Part shown: piece by piece, positions 18,080-27,961 of the stretch
Position numbering within the stretch: the first letter of the stretch is position 1
Layout: the number at the start of each line of letters is the position of its first letter
Assembly (NCBI RefSeq): GCF_002150735.1
Contig: NZ_MUKA01000002.1
Location: 475-64,474, forward strand
Source: Streptomyces africanus
Lineage (GTDB): Bacteria; Actinomycetota; Actinomycetes; Streptomycetales; Streptomycetaceae
Length of the DNA: 64,000 nucleotides
Direction: 5' to 3'
Position numbers and translations under genes: made by a program
Notes under the pieces: model-generated
Told to the model about the DNA's origin: nothing
Seen by the model: the letters and a program-made list of their open reading frames with translations, nothing else
Databases searched by the model: none

Positions 18080-19297
18080 TCAGACCGCGGCGATGCCCTC
18101 CATGCCGGACTCGCCGAAGGCGGGCAGGCCCTCGGCCGTGGTGACCTTGGTGAGGGCGCCGTTCGCCTCGACGCGGAAGCCGTCGACGGTGCCCGAGACG
18201 GCGTTCTGGACGTAGACGAACCTCTCGTCGTCCGTCACCGCGAGGTCGATCACGCCCTGCGACCTGGCGGAGGGCGGGGTGGCGATGCCCACCTCGTTGG
18301 TCAGGCTCAGTGTGCCGTGCTGGTCCATGCGGTAGCCGGTGACGGTGGAGTTGCCGGTGTTGCCGCCGTAGAAGTAGTCGCCCGCGCGCTCCAGCCAGCA
18401 CAGGGTCTCCTGGCCGCTCGGGAGGGGCTCTTGGAGCACCTTCAGCTTTCCGTCGCGCTTCACCCGGTACGAGGTGACCGTGGACTTCTCCGCCTCCGCG
18501 ACCAGCATCCGCTTCCCGCTCCGGTCGAAGCTGATCGCGAACGGAACACCGCCCGCGGAGTCGTTGACGACGGGCTCCGCGACGGCCGGCAGACCGTCGC
18601 GCCGCATCGGGAAGACCTCGACGGTGTTGTTGCCCTTCGTGGTGACGACCAGGTTGCGTCCGTCCGGGGTGAACTCGACCTCGCCCGGCGAGGTGTCGAA
18701 GCGCGGAGTCGCCTCGTTGTCCAGGCCCAGCGAACGGTGCGACCCCTTCAGCGGCCTGAGCCCCTCACCGGTGATCCTGAAGCCCTGCACGCTGCCCTCG
18801 CCGCCCGCGTTCATGACGTACGCGACGTCGCCGTGCACGGCGATACCGGCGGGGAAATCCCCGCCGGATCGGACGACGTGCCGGTCCTTGAGCCGCTGTC
18901 CCTCGACACGGAACGACGTCACCGTGCCGCTGCCCGCGTTGACCGCCAGCAGCATCCCCGAGGCGTCGTCGTAGACGAGCGAGCCCTGCGAGGCCAGCGA
19001 GTCGGTGGGGGCGTCGACCTGGTCACCGCCCCTGCCGCCGGTCCCGTAGGTCGCCGCGGGTCGCAGCGTGCCGTCGTCACCGCGCGCGAACACGTGGATG
19101 GTGTTGCCGTCCAACTCGTTGCCCTGGACGAAGACGGCGTGGTCGGCCCCGGCAGCGGTACGGGAGTTCTGGCCGGCCGAGGCCAGCGAGACGGCCACCG
19201 TGGCCGCCGCGGCGACGGCGAGGGCTCCGCCGCCGAACAGGATGCGCCGTGTCCTGGACTTGGCCCGGTGACCCCTGCGGCTGCTGTGCATGTTCAC
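18080..19297 (-). CDS. Secreted seven-bladed beta-propeller protein (lactonase/YncE-like)
   Basis: 405 aa. The N-terminus is a long, Arg-rich signal peptide (HSSRRGHRAKSRTRRILFGGGALAVAAAATVAVSLASA). The rest repeats a pattern of about 45-50 residues with motifs such as NTIHVFARGDDGTLRP, GTVTSFRVEGQRLKD, GNSTVTGYRMDQHGTL and GTVDGFRVEANGALTKV, which forms the 6-phosphogluconolactonase/YncE-type propeller. Enzyme activity is not implied. The GTG at 19297 has GAGGAAACGGAC before it; an ATG six bases in is an alternative. Confidence 0.8.
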   Translation of the reverse strand: MNMHSSRRGHRAKSRTRRILFGGGALAVAAAATVAVSLASAGQNSRTAAGADHAVFVQGNELDGNTIHVFARGDDGTLRPAATYGTGGRGGDQVDAPTDSLASQGSLVYDDASGMLLAVNAGSGTVTSFRVEGQRLKDRHVVRSGGDFPAGIAVHGDVAYVMNAGGEGSVQGFRITGEGLRPLKGSHRSLGLDNEATPRFDTSPGEVEFTPDGRNLVVTTKGNNTVEVFPMRRDGLPAVAEPVVNDSAGGVPFAISFDRSGKRMLVAEAEKSTVTSYRVKRDGKLKVLQEPLPSGQETLCWLERAGDYFYGGNTGNSTVTGYRMDQHGTLSLTNEVGIATPPSARSQGVIDLAVTDDERFVYVQNAVSGTVDGFRVEANGALTKVTTAEGLPAFGESGMEGIAAV

Positions 19298-19601
19298 GTC
19301 CGTTTCCTCAGTCTCTCCGCGCCGCCCGCGCGGCGCTGTCCGCGACCGCGGACGTGACCAGAGTGGCCAGAGGGAGGGGTGGGCCGATGCGGAACGGCGG
19401 TCGCGTCAGACTCTCGTAAGAGTCCCGCGGACCGTTCGTATCTGACGGCCCGTCATCCAGGTCGGCGTCGCGTGAGGATCCGTACCGCCGCGGCCCGCTG
19501 CCGACGGCCGCGAACCGCCAAGATCGACAACTGGTCAAGCCCGAGAGGGCCTGCGAGGATGAAGGCAGAGGCGCAAGGGCTAGTCTCACCAGGAGGTACC
19601 C
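19298..19601. other. Divergent intergenic region upstream of dhaK
   Basis: 304 bases. Apart from the 16-base inverted repeat at 19409-19424 and the dhaK ribosome site (AGGAGG just before 19602), I see no gene or clear promoter pair. Confidence 0.4.
19409..19424 (+). promoter_or_regulatory. Perfect inverted repeat between the propeller gene and dhaK
   Basis: GACTCT-CGTA-AGAGTC, perfect arms of 6 bases around 4 bases, about 110 bases upstream of the propeller start and 180 bases upstream of dhaK. It could be an operator; the regulator is unknown. Confidence 0.35.
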
Positions 19602-20594
19602 GTGAAGATGCTGATCAACGTCCCGGAGACCGTGGTCGCGGACGCGCTGCGTGGTCTGGCGGCCGCCCACCCGGAGCTGACCGTGGACGTGGAGAACCGG
19701 GTGATCGTGCGGCGGGACGCTCCCGTCGCCGGAAAAGTGGGGCTGGTCTCGGGCGGAGGCTCGGGGCACGAGCCGCTGCACGGGGGTTTCGTAGGGCCCG
19801 GCATGCTGTCGGCCGCCTGTCCGGGCGAGGTGTTCACCTCCCCGGTGCCCGACCAGATGCTGCGCGCGGCCGCCGCCGTGGACAGCGGGGCCGGGGTCCT
19901 GTTCATCGTGAAGAACTACACCGGTGACGTGCTCAACTTCGACATGGCCGCCGAGCTGGCCGAGGACGAGGGCATTCAGGTCGCGAAGGTGCTGGTCAAC
20001 GACGATGTGGCGGTGACCGACAGCCTCTACACGGCCGGGCGGCGCGGTACCGGCGCGACCCTGTTCGTGGAGAAGATCGCGGGCGCCGCCGCCGACGAGG
20101 GCATGCCGCTGGAGCGGGTGGAGGCCATCGCCCGGCAGGTCAACGAGAACTCCCGCAGTTTCGGTGTCGCGCTGAGCGCGTGCAGCACACCGGCCAAGGG
20201 CAGCCCCACCTTCGATCTGCCGCCGGGCGAGCTGGAGTTGGGCATCGGCATCCACGGCGAACCCGGCCGGGAGCGGCGGGCGATGATGACCTCCGGCGAG
20301 ATCGCCGAGGCCGCTGTCGAGGCGGTGGTGGAGGACCTGAAGCCGCGCAATCCGGTGCTGGTCCTGGTCAACGGCATGGGGGCGACGCCCCTGCTGGAGC
20401 TGTACGGCTTCAACGCCGAGGTGCACCGCGTGCTGGCCGCCCGCGGGGTTCCCGTCGCCCGCGTGCTCGTGGGCAACTACGTCACCTCCCTGGACATGGC
20501 GGGCGCCTCCCTCACCCTGTGCCAGGCCGACGAGGACATGCTGCGGCTGTGGGACGCGCCGGTGAAGACGCCGGGTCTGCGCTGGGGCATGTGA
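19602..20594 (+). CDS. dhaK: Dihydroxyacetone kinase subunit DhaK
   Basis: 330 aa from GTG with AGGAGG upstream. It shows GLVSGGGSGHEPLHGGFVG, which binds the substrate, and His218 in GIGIHGEPG, the residue that forms the covalent hemiaminal with dihydroxyacetone (same number as E. coli). DhaK presents dihydroxyacetone for phosphorylation by the ADP cofactor of DhaL. dhaL and dhaM follow in the same order, so this is the PTS-dependent type of kinase. Cytoplasmic; product dihydroxyacetone phosphate enters glycolysis. Confidence 0.95.
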   Translation: MKMLINVPETVVADALRGLAAAHPELTVDVENRVIVRRDAPVAGKVGLVSGGGSGHEPLHGGFVGPGMLSAACPGEVFTSPVPDQMLRAAAAVDSGAGVLFIVKNYTGDVLNFDMAAELAEDEGIQVAKVLVNDDVAVTDSLYTAGRRGTGATLFVEKIAGAAADEGMPLERVEAIARQVNENSRSFGVALSACSTPAKGSPTFDLPPGELELGIGIHGEPGRERRAMMTSGEIAEAAVEAVVEDLKPRNPVLVLVNGMGATPLLELYGFNAEVHRVLAARGVPVARVLVGNYVTSLDMAGASLTLCQADEDMLRLWDAPVKTPGLRWGM

Positions 20595-20643
20595 CGCGGA
20601 AGGGGTAGAGGACCACCACGTACCTACCAGGCAAGGAGACCCA

Positions 20644-21243
20644 GTGCTCGACGCCCATTTCTTCCGCCGTTGGATGACGGCGACCGCCGCGTCCGTCGAC
20701 CGGGAGGCGGAGCGGCTCACCGCCCTCGACTCGCCCATCGGGGACGCCGACCACGGCAGCAACCTCCAACGCGGCTTCACGGCCGTGACGGCGGCCCTGG
20801 AGAAGGAGGCTCCCGGCACGCCCGGCGGCGTCCTGACGCTGGCCGGGCGCCAGCTGATCTCGACGGTCGGCGGTGCCTCGGGGCCGCTGTACGGCACGCT
20901 GCTGCGCCGTACCGGCAAGGCGCTCGGGGACGCCGCCGAGGTCAGCCCGGAGCAGCTGGCCGAGGCGCTGCGGGCCGGGGTGGACGCGGTCAGGACGCTG
21001 GGCGGTGCCGCGCCGGGCGACAAGACCATGATCGACGCCCTGGTGCCCGCGGTGGACGCGCTGGGCGACTCGTTCACGGCGGCCCGGACCGCCGCGGAGG
21101 AGGGTGCCGTGGCGACGACGCCCTTGCAGGCGCGCAAGGGCCGGGCGAGCTATCTGGGCGAGCGCAGCATCGGGCACCAGGACCCGGGTGCCACCTCGGC
21201 GGCGCTGCTCGTCGCCGGACTCGCGGAGGCCGCCGGTGAGTGA
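20644..21243 (+). CDS. dhaL: Dihydroxyacetone kinase subunit DhaL (ADP-binding)
   Basis: 199 aa from GTG at 20644, preceded by AAGGAG. The signature LDSPIGDADHGSNLQRGF holds the aspartates that bind the two Mg ions, and LISTVGGASGPLYGTLLR follows. In the PTS-type complex DhaL keeps its ADP as a cofactor that DhaM rephosphorylates to ATP. The stop overlaps the dhaM start, which argues for coupled translation. Confidence 0.93.
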   Translation: MLDAHFFRRWMTATAASVDREAERLTALDSPIGDADHGSNLQRGFTAVTAALEKEAPGTPGGVLTLAGRQLISTVGGASGPLYGTLLRRTGKALGDAAEVSPEQLAEALRAGVDAVRTLGGAAPGDKTMIDALVPAVDALGDSFTAARTAAEEGAVATTPLQARKGRASYLGERSIGHQDPGATSAALLVAGLAEAAGE

Positions 21244-21646
21244 CGAGCGGCTCGTGGGAATCGTGCTGGTGTCGCACAGCGCGGAGGTGGCCGCGTCGGT
21301 CGCCGAGCTGGCGAAGGGGCTCGCGGGCGGCGGCCCGGCGGTGCCCGTCGCCCCGGCGGGCGGGACCGAGAGCGGCGGGCTCGGCACCAGCGCCGAACTG
21401 ATCGCCGCGGCGGCCGCGTCCGTCGACCGGGGTGCCGGCGTCGCCGTGCTGACCGATCTGGGCAGTGCGGTGCTGACCGTGAAGGCGCTGCTCGCGGAGG
21501 GTGACGAACTCCCGGAGCAGACACGGCTGGTGGACGCTCCGTTCGTGGAGGGAGCCGTCGCCGCGGTCGTCACGGCGGCCACCGGGGCCGACCTGGCGGC
21601 GGTGGAGTCGGCCGCCGCGGAGGCGTACACGTACCGGAAGGTGTGA
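21236..21646 (+). CDS. dhaM: DhaM, phosphoryl carrier for dihydroxyacetone kinase (EIIA-Man-like)
   Basis: 136 aa from the GTG at 21236, which overlaps the dhaL stop by 8 bases; the longer open frame upstream is inside dhaL. VGIVLVSHSAEVA holds the phosphorylated His14, and PAGGTESGGLGTS and GAGVAVLTDLGSA are typical of the mannose-type EIIA fold. The protein is this single domain only; E. coli DhaM also carries HPr and EI-like domains. It must therefore take phosphate from the cell's general EI and HPr proteins, which are not in this window. Confidence 0.9.
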   Translation: MSDERLVGIVLVSHSAEVAASVAELAKGLAGGGPAVPVAPAGGTESGGLGTSAELIAAAAASVDRGAGVAVLTDLGSAVLTVKALLAEGDELPEQTRLVDAPFVEGAVAAVVTAATGADLAAVESAAAEAYTYRKV

Positions 21647-21652
21647 GACCGG

Positions 21653-21683
21653 GCCGGGCGCGCCGGAGCACGGCGTGCCCGGC
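21653..21683. terminator. Hairpin between dhaM and the GH75 gene
   Basis: GCCGGGC pairs with GCCCGGC and the stem can be extended by CGCC/GGCG with one mismatch. It lies between two convergent stops and may work in both directions. Confidence 0.5.
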
Positions 21684-21686
21684 GGT

Positions 21687-22400
21687 TCACTCGGGTTTTC
21701 CGTGACGCTCCGTCAACTGCTCAAGGCCGATGAACCGCCTCGCCAGCCGCTCCCCCGTCGCCTCGGCCTCCGCCCGGTCCTCGATGGGCGACACGCGGGC
21801 GTTCTTGAAGACGATGTAGGTGACGCCGGACGGTGTGCCGCCGCCGTGCGGGTCGGCGCGGATACCGAGGGCCTTGGCGGTCGCGTAGGACGCCTCTCCG
21901 ATGATGTCCCGCGGGCCCTTGTCCCCGACGACCGCGTACTGCACACGGTCGCGGTGGACGACGGCCACGACGGAACCGCCGCCTACGCCGTGCTCCCGGT
22001 GGTCCCAGATGCGGCTCGGGGCGGGCACGACGATGAAGGGGAGGCGTTCGGCGCTCAGGGGGCGGCCGTCGGACTGCACGTAGGCGGTGCTGCCGGAGAA
22101 GTGGGGGTCCGTGCGGCGGTTGCAGCGGGGTCCTGGACGGCCGTCGCAGTCGATGTCCATGTCGGCCTTCCAGAACACGGCCTCCCGGGTGTCGCAGACC
22201 GGGATGTCCGCGGGAGCACCGCTGTCGCTGCGGTACCGGCCGCGGGAGACCGGAGTGCAGTCCCGCACCTTGGCCAGCAGGTCGGCGGCGCTGACGGGGG
22301 CCTCGCGCCACGCCACCGGCCGGGGCGGAACGGCGGCGGGTGTCGTCGGGGCGAGCAGAGCGGCGCTGGCCGCGGCCAGGGTGAGCGACTGGACACGCAC
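21687..22400 (-). CDS. Secreted GH75 chitosanase
   Basis: 237 aa from GTG at 22400, chosen because it gives a compact signal peptide (VRVQSLTLAAASAALLAPTTPAAV) and has CGAGAGG before it; a GTG at 22436 is an alternative. The mature part has the GH75 pattern: ADMDIDCDGRPGPRC, then AVVGDKGPRDIIGEAS. The Asp and the Glu in that last motif are 9 residues apart, as in the catalytic pair of fungal GH75 chitosanases (D160/E169). It should hydrolyse chitosan outside the cell. GH75 is known from fungi and Streptomyces. Convergent with dhaM. Confidence 0.82.
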   Translation of the reverse strand: MRVQSLTLAAASAALLAPTTPAAVPPRPVAWREAPVSAADLLAKVRDCTPVSRGRYRSDSGAPADIPVCDTREAVFWKADMDIDCDGRPGPRCNRRTDPHFSGSTAYVQSDGRPLSAERLPFIVVPAPSRIWDHREHGVGGGSVVAVVHRDRVQYAVVGDKGPRDIIGEASYATAKALGIRADPHGGGTPSGVTYIVFKNARVSPIEDRAEAEATGERLARRFIGLEQLTERHGKPE

Positions 22401-22799
22401 GATAGTGAAGCCTCTCGGAGGGAACCTGACGGGCACTCAGTCAATCTGACCCCGGGGCGATCATCCGGCCACCGCTGGGGGCCGGACGGTGCATGGCCCC
22501 AACCTCCGACAGGGGCCGGGGGCCTGAGTCCCTGTAAGAACTCGGGCCGGCCCGGCCACCCGCGCCGGCGCGGGATCTGCGACGACAGCGGTCCGCGCGA
22601 CAGGCCCGAACTGCCCGGTGTCCGCCAGGAGTTCGGCCGTAAGGACCTTCAGCATACGTAACTCTCCCGGGTGGTCACGAACGGCGGGAGGTGACGCCCC
22701 CACAGAGGGCTCCCCGCACCCGCCCTCTTGATGTGGCCACGCCAGCCGCGCCATATTGGTCCGGACCATTCCCGCGTGCCGGCCCCGGGAGGCAGTGTC
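22401..22799. other. Intergenic region between GH75 chitosanase and FN3 lipoprotein
   Basis: 399 bases, divergent promoters. The right end holds a DasR-type palindrome (22757-22768). The rest contains no ORF with credible codon use and no hairpin clearly tied to either gene. Confidence 0.4.
22757..22768 (+). promoter_or_regulatory. DasR (dre)-like palindrome upstream of the FN3 lipoprotein
   Basis: TGGTCCGGACCA, a perfect 12-bp palindrome, within ATTGGTCCGGACCATT. The DasR consensus is ACTGGTCTAGACCACT, so all four bases of each inner arm (TGGT/ACCA) and the CC/GG flank agree. It lies 32 bases before the lipoprotein start, a position for repression. DasR controls chitin and N-acetylglucosamine genes, and a chitosanase lies on the other side. 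Confidence 0.5.
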
Positions 22800-23786
22800 G
22801 TGCGAGGCCTTTCCTTCCGCCCCTCCCACCTCCTCCGCCTCGCGCTGTGCGCGGCCCTCGTCCCGGTCGCCTCCTGCGGCCGGACCGGCACGGGCGAAGG
22901 GGACGGCGGCTCTCCGCCCGGCGCGCCGACAGGCGTCACCGCGACAGCGGGCACGGCGACGAGCGTGCACGTCATGTGGAACACGACCGCCCGGGCCGAG
23001 GCCTACGAGGTGTATCGCGGCACCACGAAGGTCAGGGAAGTGCCGGGCTCGAAGCACATGGTGGACGTCACCAGGCTTCGGCCCTCCACCCTGTATGTCT
23101 TCACCGTGCGGGCCCGGGACGCCGAGGGTCGGCCGGGACCGAGCAGCCGGGAGGTCCGGGCGAGGACACCCGCGGCCGTCGCTGACGACCGCTCCGCACC
23201 CACCCGCCCGTCGGCGCCGCACGGCCGGGCGGTCGGCGACCGGGCAGTCCAGCTGTCCTGGTCCGCCTCGACGGACGATCGGGGCGTGGCGTCGTACGAC
23301 ATCCACCAGGGGGACGCGAAGATCCACAGCGTGAGCGGGTCACAGACGGCCGCCGTGGTCACGGGGCTGCGGCCCGGCACGGCCTACTCCTTCACCGTCC
23401 GGGCCAGGGACGCGGCCGGGAACGTCTCCCCCGCCGCTCCGGCCGTCCGCGTCACCACGCCAGGCACGGACGACGGCCGTGCGACGGCCCCCACCGGCTT
23501 CCGGGCGAGAAGCCACCGCGCGGACGGGGCGTACTACATCGACCTGAGCTGGGTGCCGCCGCGCGTGGACGGCGACGTCGCCGAGTACCAGATCCAGCTG
23601 GACGGCCGGCCCGCCACCTCAGTGGTGTACGGCGGGGACGCACCGCGCGACCGGGCCGCGTACAGCTTCTACGCGGGACGGGACGCCGGTGTCAGTCACC
23701 GGGTCCGGGTCCGGGCGGTGCTGCCGGACGGCACCTGGGGAGGGTTCTCGACGGAGCGGACGGTGACGACGGGGGCGGGGCGCTGA
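22800..23786 (+). CDS. Lipoprotein with three fibronectin type III domains
   Basis: 328 aa from GTG at 22800 (GGGAGGC upstream). The signal ends in a lipobox (LVPVASC), so the protein should be anchored to the outer face of the membrane. Three FN3 domains follow: residues about 40-125 (PTGVTATAGTATSVHVMWN), 135-220 (AVQLSWSASTDDRGVASYDIH) and 230-325 (YYIDLSWVPPRVDGDVAEY). FN3 modules of this kind are typical of Streptomyces chitinases and other polysaccharidases, but no catalytic domain is present. It might bind a polymer or serve as a surface adapter. Confidence 0.78.
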   Translation: MRGLSFRPSHLLRLALCAALVPVASCGRTGTGEGDGGSPPGAPTGVTATAGTATSVHVMWNTTARAEAYEVYRGTTKVREVPGSKHMVDVTRLRPSTLYVFTVRARDAEGRPGPSSREVRARTPAAVADDRSAPTRPSAPHGRAVGDRAVQLSWSASTDDRGVASYDIHQGDAKIHSVSGSQTAAVVTGLRPGTAYSFTVRARDAAGNVSPAAPAVRVTTPGTDDGRATAPTGFRARSHRADGAYYIDLSWVPPRVDGDVAEYQIQLDGRPATSVVYGGDAPRDRAAYSFYAGRDAGVSHRVRVRAVLPDGTWGGFSTERTVTTGAGR

Positions 23787-23957
23787 CGCGCTCGCCGGCA
23801 TGGTCCGGCCGTGGGAACCCGTCACCTGCATGGGGGCGCCCCGCGTGCGGCCGGGGCCGGGGGCGCCTTGGCTGACCCTGAGGCAGCACGGGCGTTCCCC
23901 GACCCCTCGGCGGCGCAAGGGATGTACCGCCAACCGTGCCGCCGGAGGGCAGTCCAC

Positions 23958-24500
23958 ATGCGCAACTCATCGCCGCTTCTCCGCTCCGGCCTGACCGTGG
24001 CAGCCGCTGCCGCGCTGCCCCTCGCCCTGGCCGCGGTGCCCGCTGCCGCCGGCCCTGGCATCTCCGTGAGCACCACGGGTTCCACGGTCTCGGTCACGAC
24101 CAGCGCGTGCACCCAGATCAACGGCAGCTGGGGCACCGCCTCACTCCTCACCAGCAGTCAGGGCAGCTTCGCCCAGGGCCGCCAGGTGACCCTCTCGGGG
24201 ACGTCGACCAGTCAGTCCGCCGCCTGGTCGAACGTCTCCGCGGGGACGTTCACCGTCATCGTCATCTGCTCGGACGGCACCACCGCCGGCACGCAGTCGG
24301 TCGTCGTGACCCCCGCTCCGTCCCCCACGAGGTCGCCGTCCCCGTCGGCCTCGCCGTCCCGCGGTGTCATGGGCGGGGCCGGCGGGACGGCCAGGGACTA
24401 CGGCACCGTCACGCTCGTCGCGGGCGGCACGCTGGTCGGGATCGGCCTCCTCGCGACGGGCTGGTACCTGCGCCGGCGCAACAGGCCGTACCGGCTCTGA
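23958..24500 (+). CDS. Small secreted, C-terminally membrane-anchored surface protein
   Basis: 180 aa from ATG at 23958 (GGAGGG upstream). Signal peptide to about residue 34 (ALAAVPAAAG), then a Ser/Thr-rich beta domain (ISVSTTGSTVSVTTSACTQI) with two cysteines, a PSPTRSPSPSASPS linker, one helix (TVTLVAGGTLVGIGLLATGWYL) and a basic tail RRRNRPYRL. This is the layout of proteins held in the membrane across the wall. Unknown function. Confidence 0.7.
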   Translation: MRNSSPLLRSGLTVAAAAALPLALAAVPAAAGPGISVSTTGSTVSVTTSACTQINGSWGTASLLTSSQGSFAQGRQVTLSGTSTSQSAAWSNVSAGTFTVIVICSDGTTAGTQSVVVTPAPSPTRSPSPSASPSRGVMGGAGGTARDYGTVTLVAGGTLVGIGLLATGWYLRRRNRPYRL

Positions 24501-24512
24501 TCCGGTACGAAC

Positions 24513-24554
24513 GGCGGCCCGCCCTGCCGAAGCGCTCCGGTCGGGCGGGCCGCC
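24513..24554. terminator. Hairpin between the surface protein and PadR gene
   Basis: A perfect 12-bp stem (GGCGGCCCGCCC with GGGCGGGCCGCC) and an 18-base loop, located between two convergent stops; probably bidirectional. Confidence 0.65.
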
Positions 24555-24567
24555 GGCCCATCCCGGT

Positions 24568-25128
24568 TCAGGCCGGGCGGGCCGGCTCGTCGTCCGGGAG
24601 AGCGGCGACGTCCGCCAGGGCGCGCCGCAGCCACTGAGTCCAGAACGTCTCCAGGTCGATGCCGGCCTGGAGCACCAGATGCCGCAGCCGGTCCTCGGTG
24701 GTGTCCCGCCCGGGCGGGAAGTCGCGCCTGTCGATCTCCTGATACTCCGCCAGCTGCCGTTCGTGCAGCTCCAGGTGGCGCCGCAGGTCGGCCTCCAGGC
24801 CCGCGGTGCCGACCACGGCCGCCGCCCTCAGCCGCAGCAGCAGCGCGTCGCGGTGCGGCTTGGGGTCCTGCGAGGCGGCCGTCCAGCGGGCCAGTTCGGC
24901 ACGGCCCGCCGGCAGGACCTCGTAGCTCTTCTTCTGCCCGCGCGTCGGCTGCTCGGCGGGCAGGGCCCGGATCAGGCCGTCGGCCTCCAGCTTTCCCAGC
25001 TCGCGATAGATCTGCTGGTGCGTCGCGGACCAGAAGTACCCGATCGACCGGTCGAACCGTCGGGTCAGCTCCAGCCCGGACGACGGCTTCTCGAGCAGGG
25101 CGGTGAGGATCGCGTGCGGGAGTGACAT
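24568..25128 (-). CDS. PadR-family regulator
   Basis: 186 aa. The winged helix at the N-terminus reads LPHAILTALLEKPSSGLELTRRFDRSIGYFWSATHQQIYRELGKLEADGLI, the PadR pattern with SGLEL in helix 2 and FW..THQQIYREL in the recognition helix. The C-terminal half is the helical dimerisation domain (VirR type). It lies 28 bases downstream of the FadH-like gene on the same strand and may be co-transcribed with it. Its operator is not obvious; a second PadR is at 38.1 kb. Confidence 0.85.
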   Translation of the reverse strand: MSLPHAILTALLEKPSSGLELTRRFDRSIGYFWSATHQQIYRELGKLEADGLIRALPAEQPTRGQKKSYEVLPAGRAELARWTAASQDPKPHRDALLLRLRAAAVVGTAGLEADLRRHLELHERQLAEYQEIDRRDFPPGRDTTEDRLRHLVLQAGIDLETFWTQWLRRALADVAALPDDEPARPA

Positions 25129-25156
25129 GGCCTCATCCTAGGGACGCGTATCCGCA

Positions 25157-27710
<2,554 letters not shown>

Positions 27711-27878
27711 CGTGATCGCTCCTCTCGTGGCGTATCCGCCCCTACCCCAGCAAAGCACCACCTTCTGCCGAGCACTACCGGCGGCGCACCTGCCGTGATG
27801 ACGGGTTTACGGAGCGGGCGGCTCCGTGTTGGGAGATGGTGGAAGGTGACCGAAGGGGCCTCGGATCGACGGCTCCGC

Positions 27879-27900
27879 GCGGTAGAACAGCGGTAGAACA
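27879..27900 (+). repeat. Tandem 11-bp repeat upstream of the PP2C gene
   Basis: Two perfect adjacent copies of GCGGTAGAACA, one helical turn apart, about 60 bases before the PP2C start; possibly a binding site for a dimeric regulator. Confidence 0.5.
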
Positions 27901-27961
27901 AGGGGTGTCGGCACGTGACGGCGTGCCGCGAGATCCGAGATCGGCGAAGGCGGGGCGTGGG

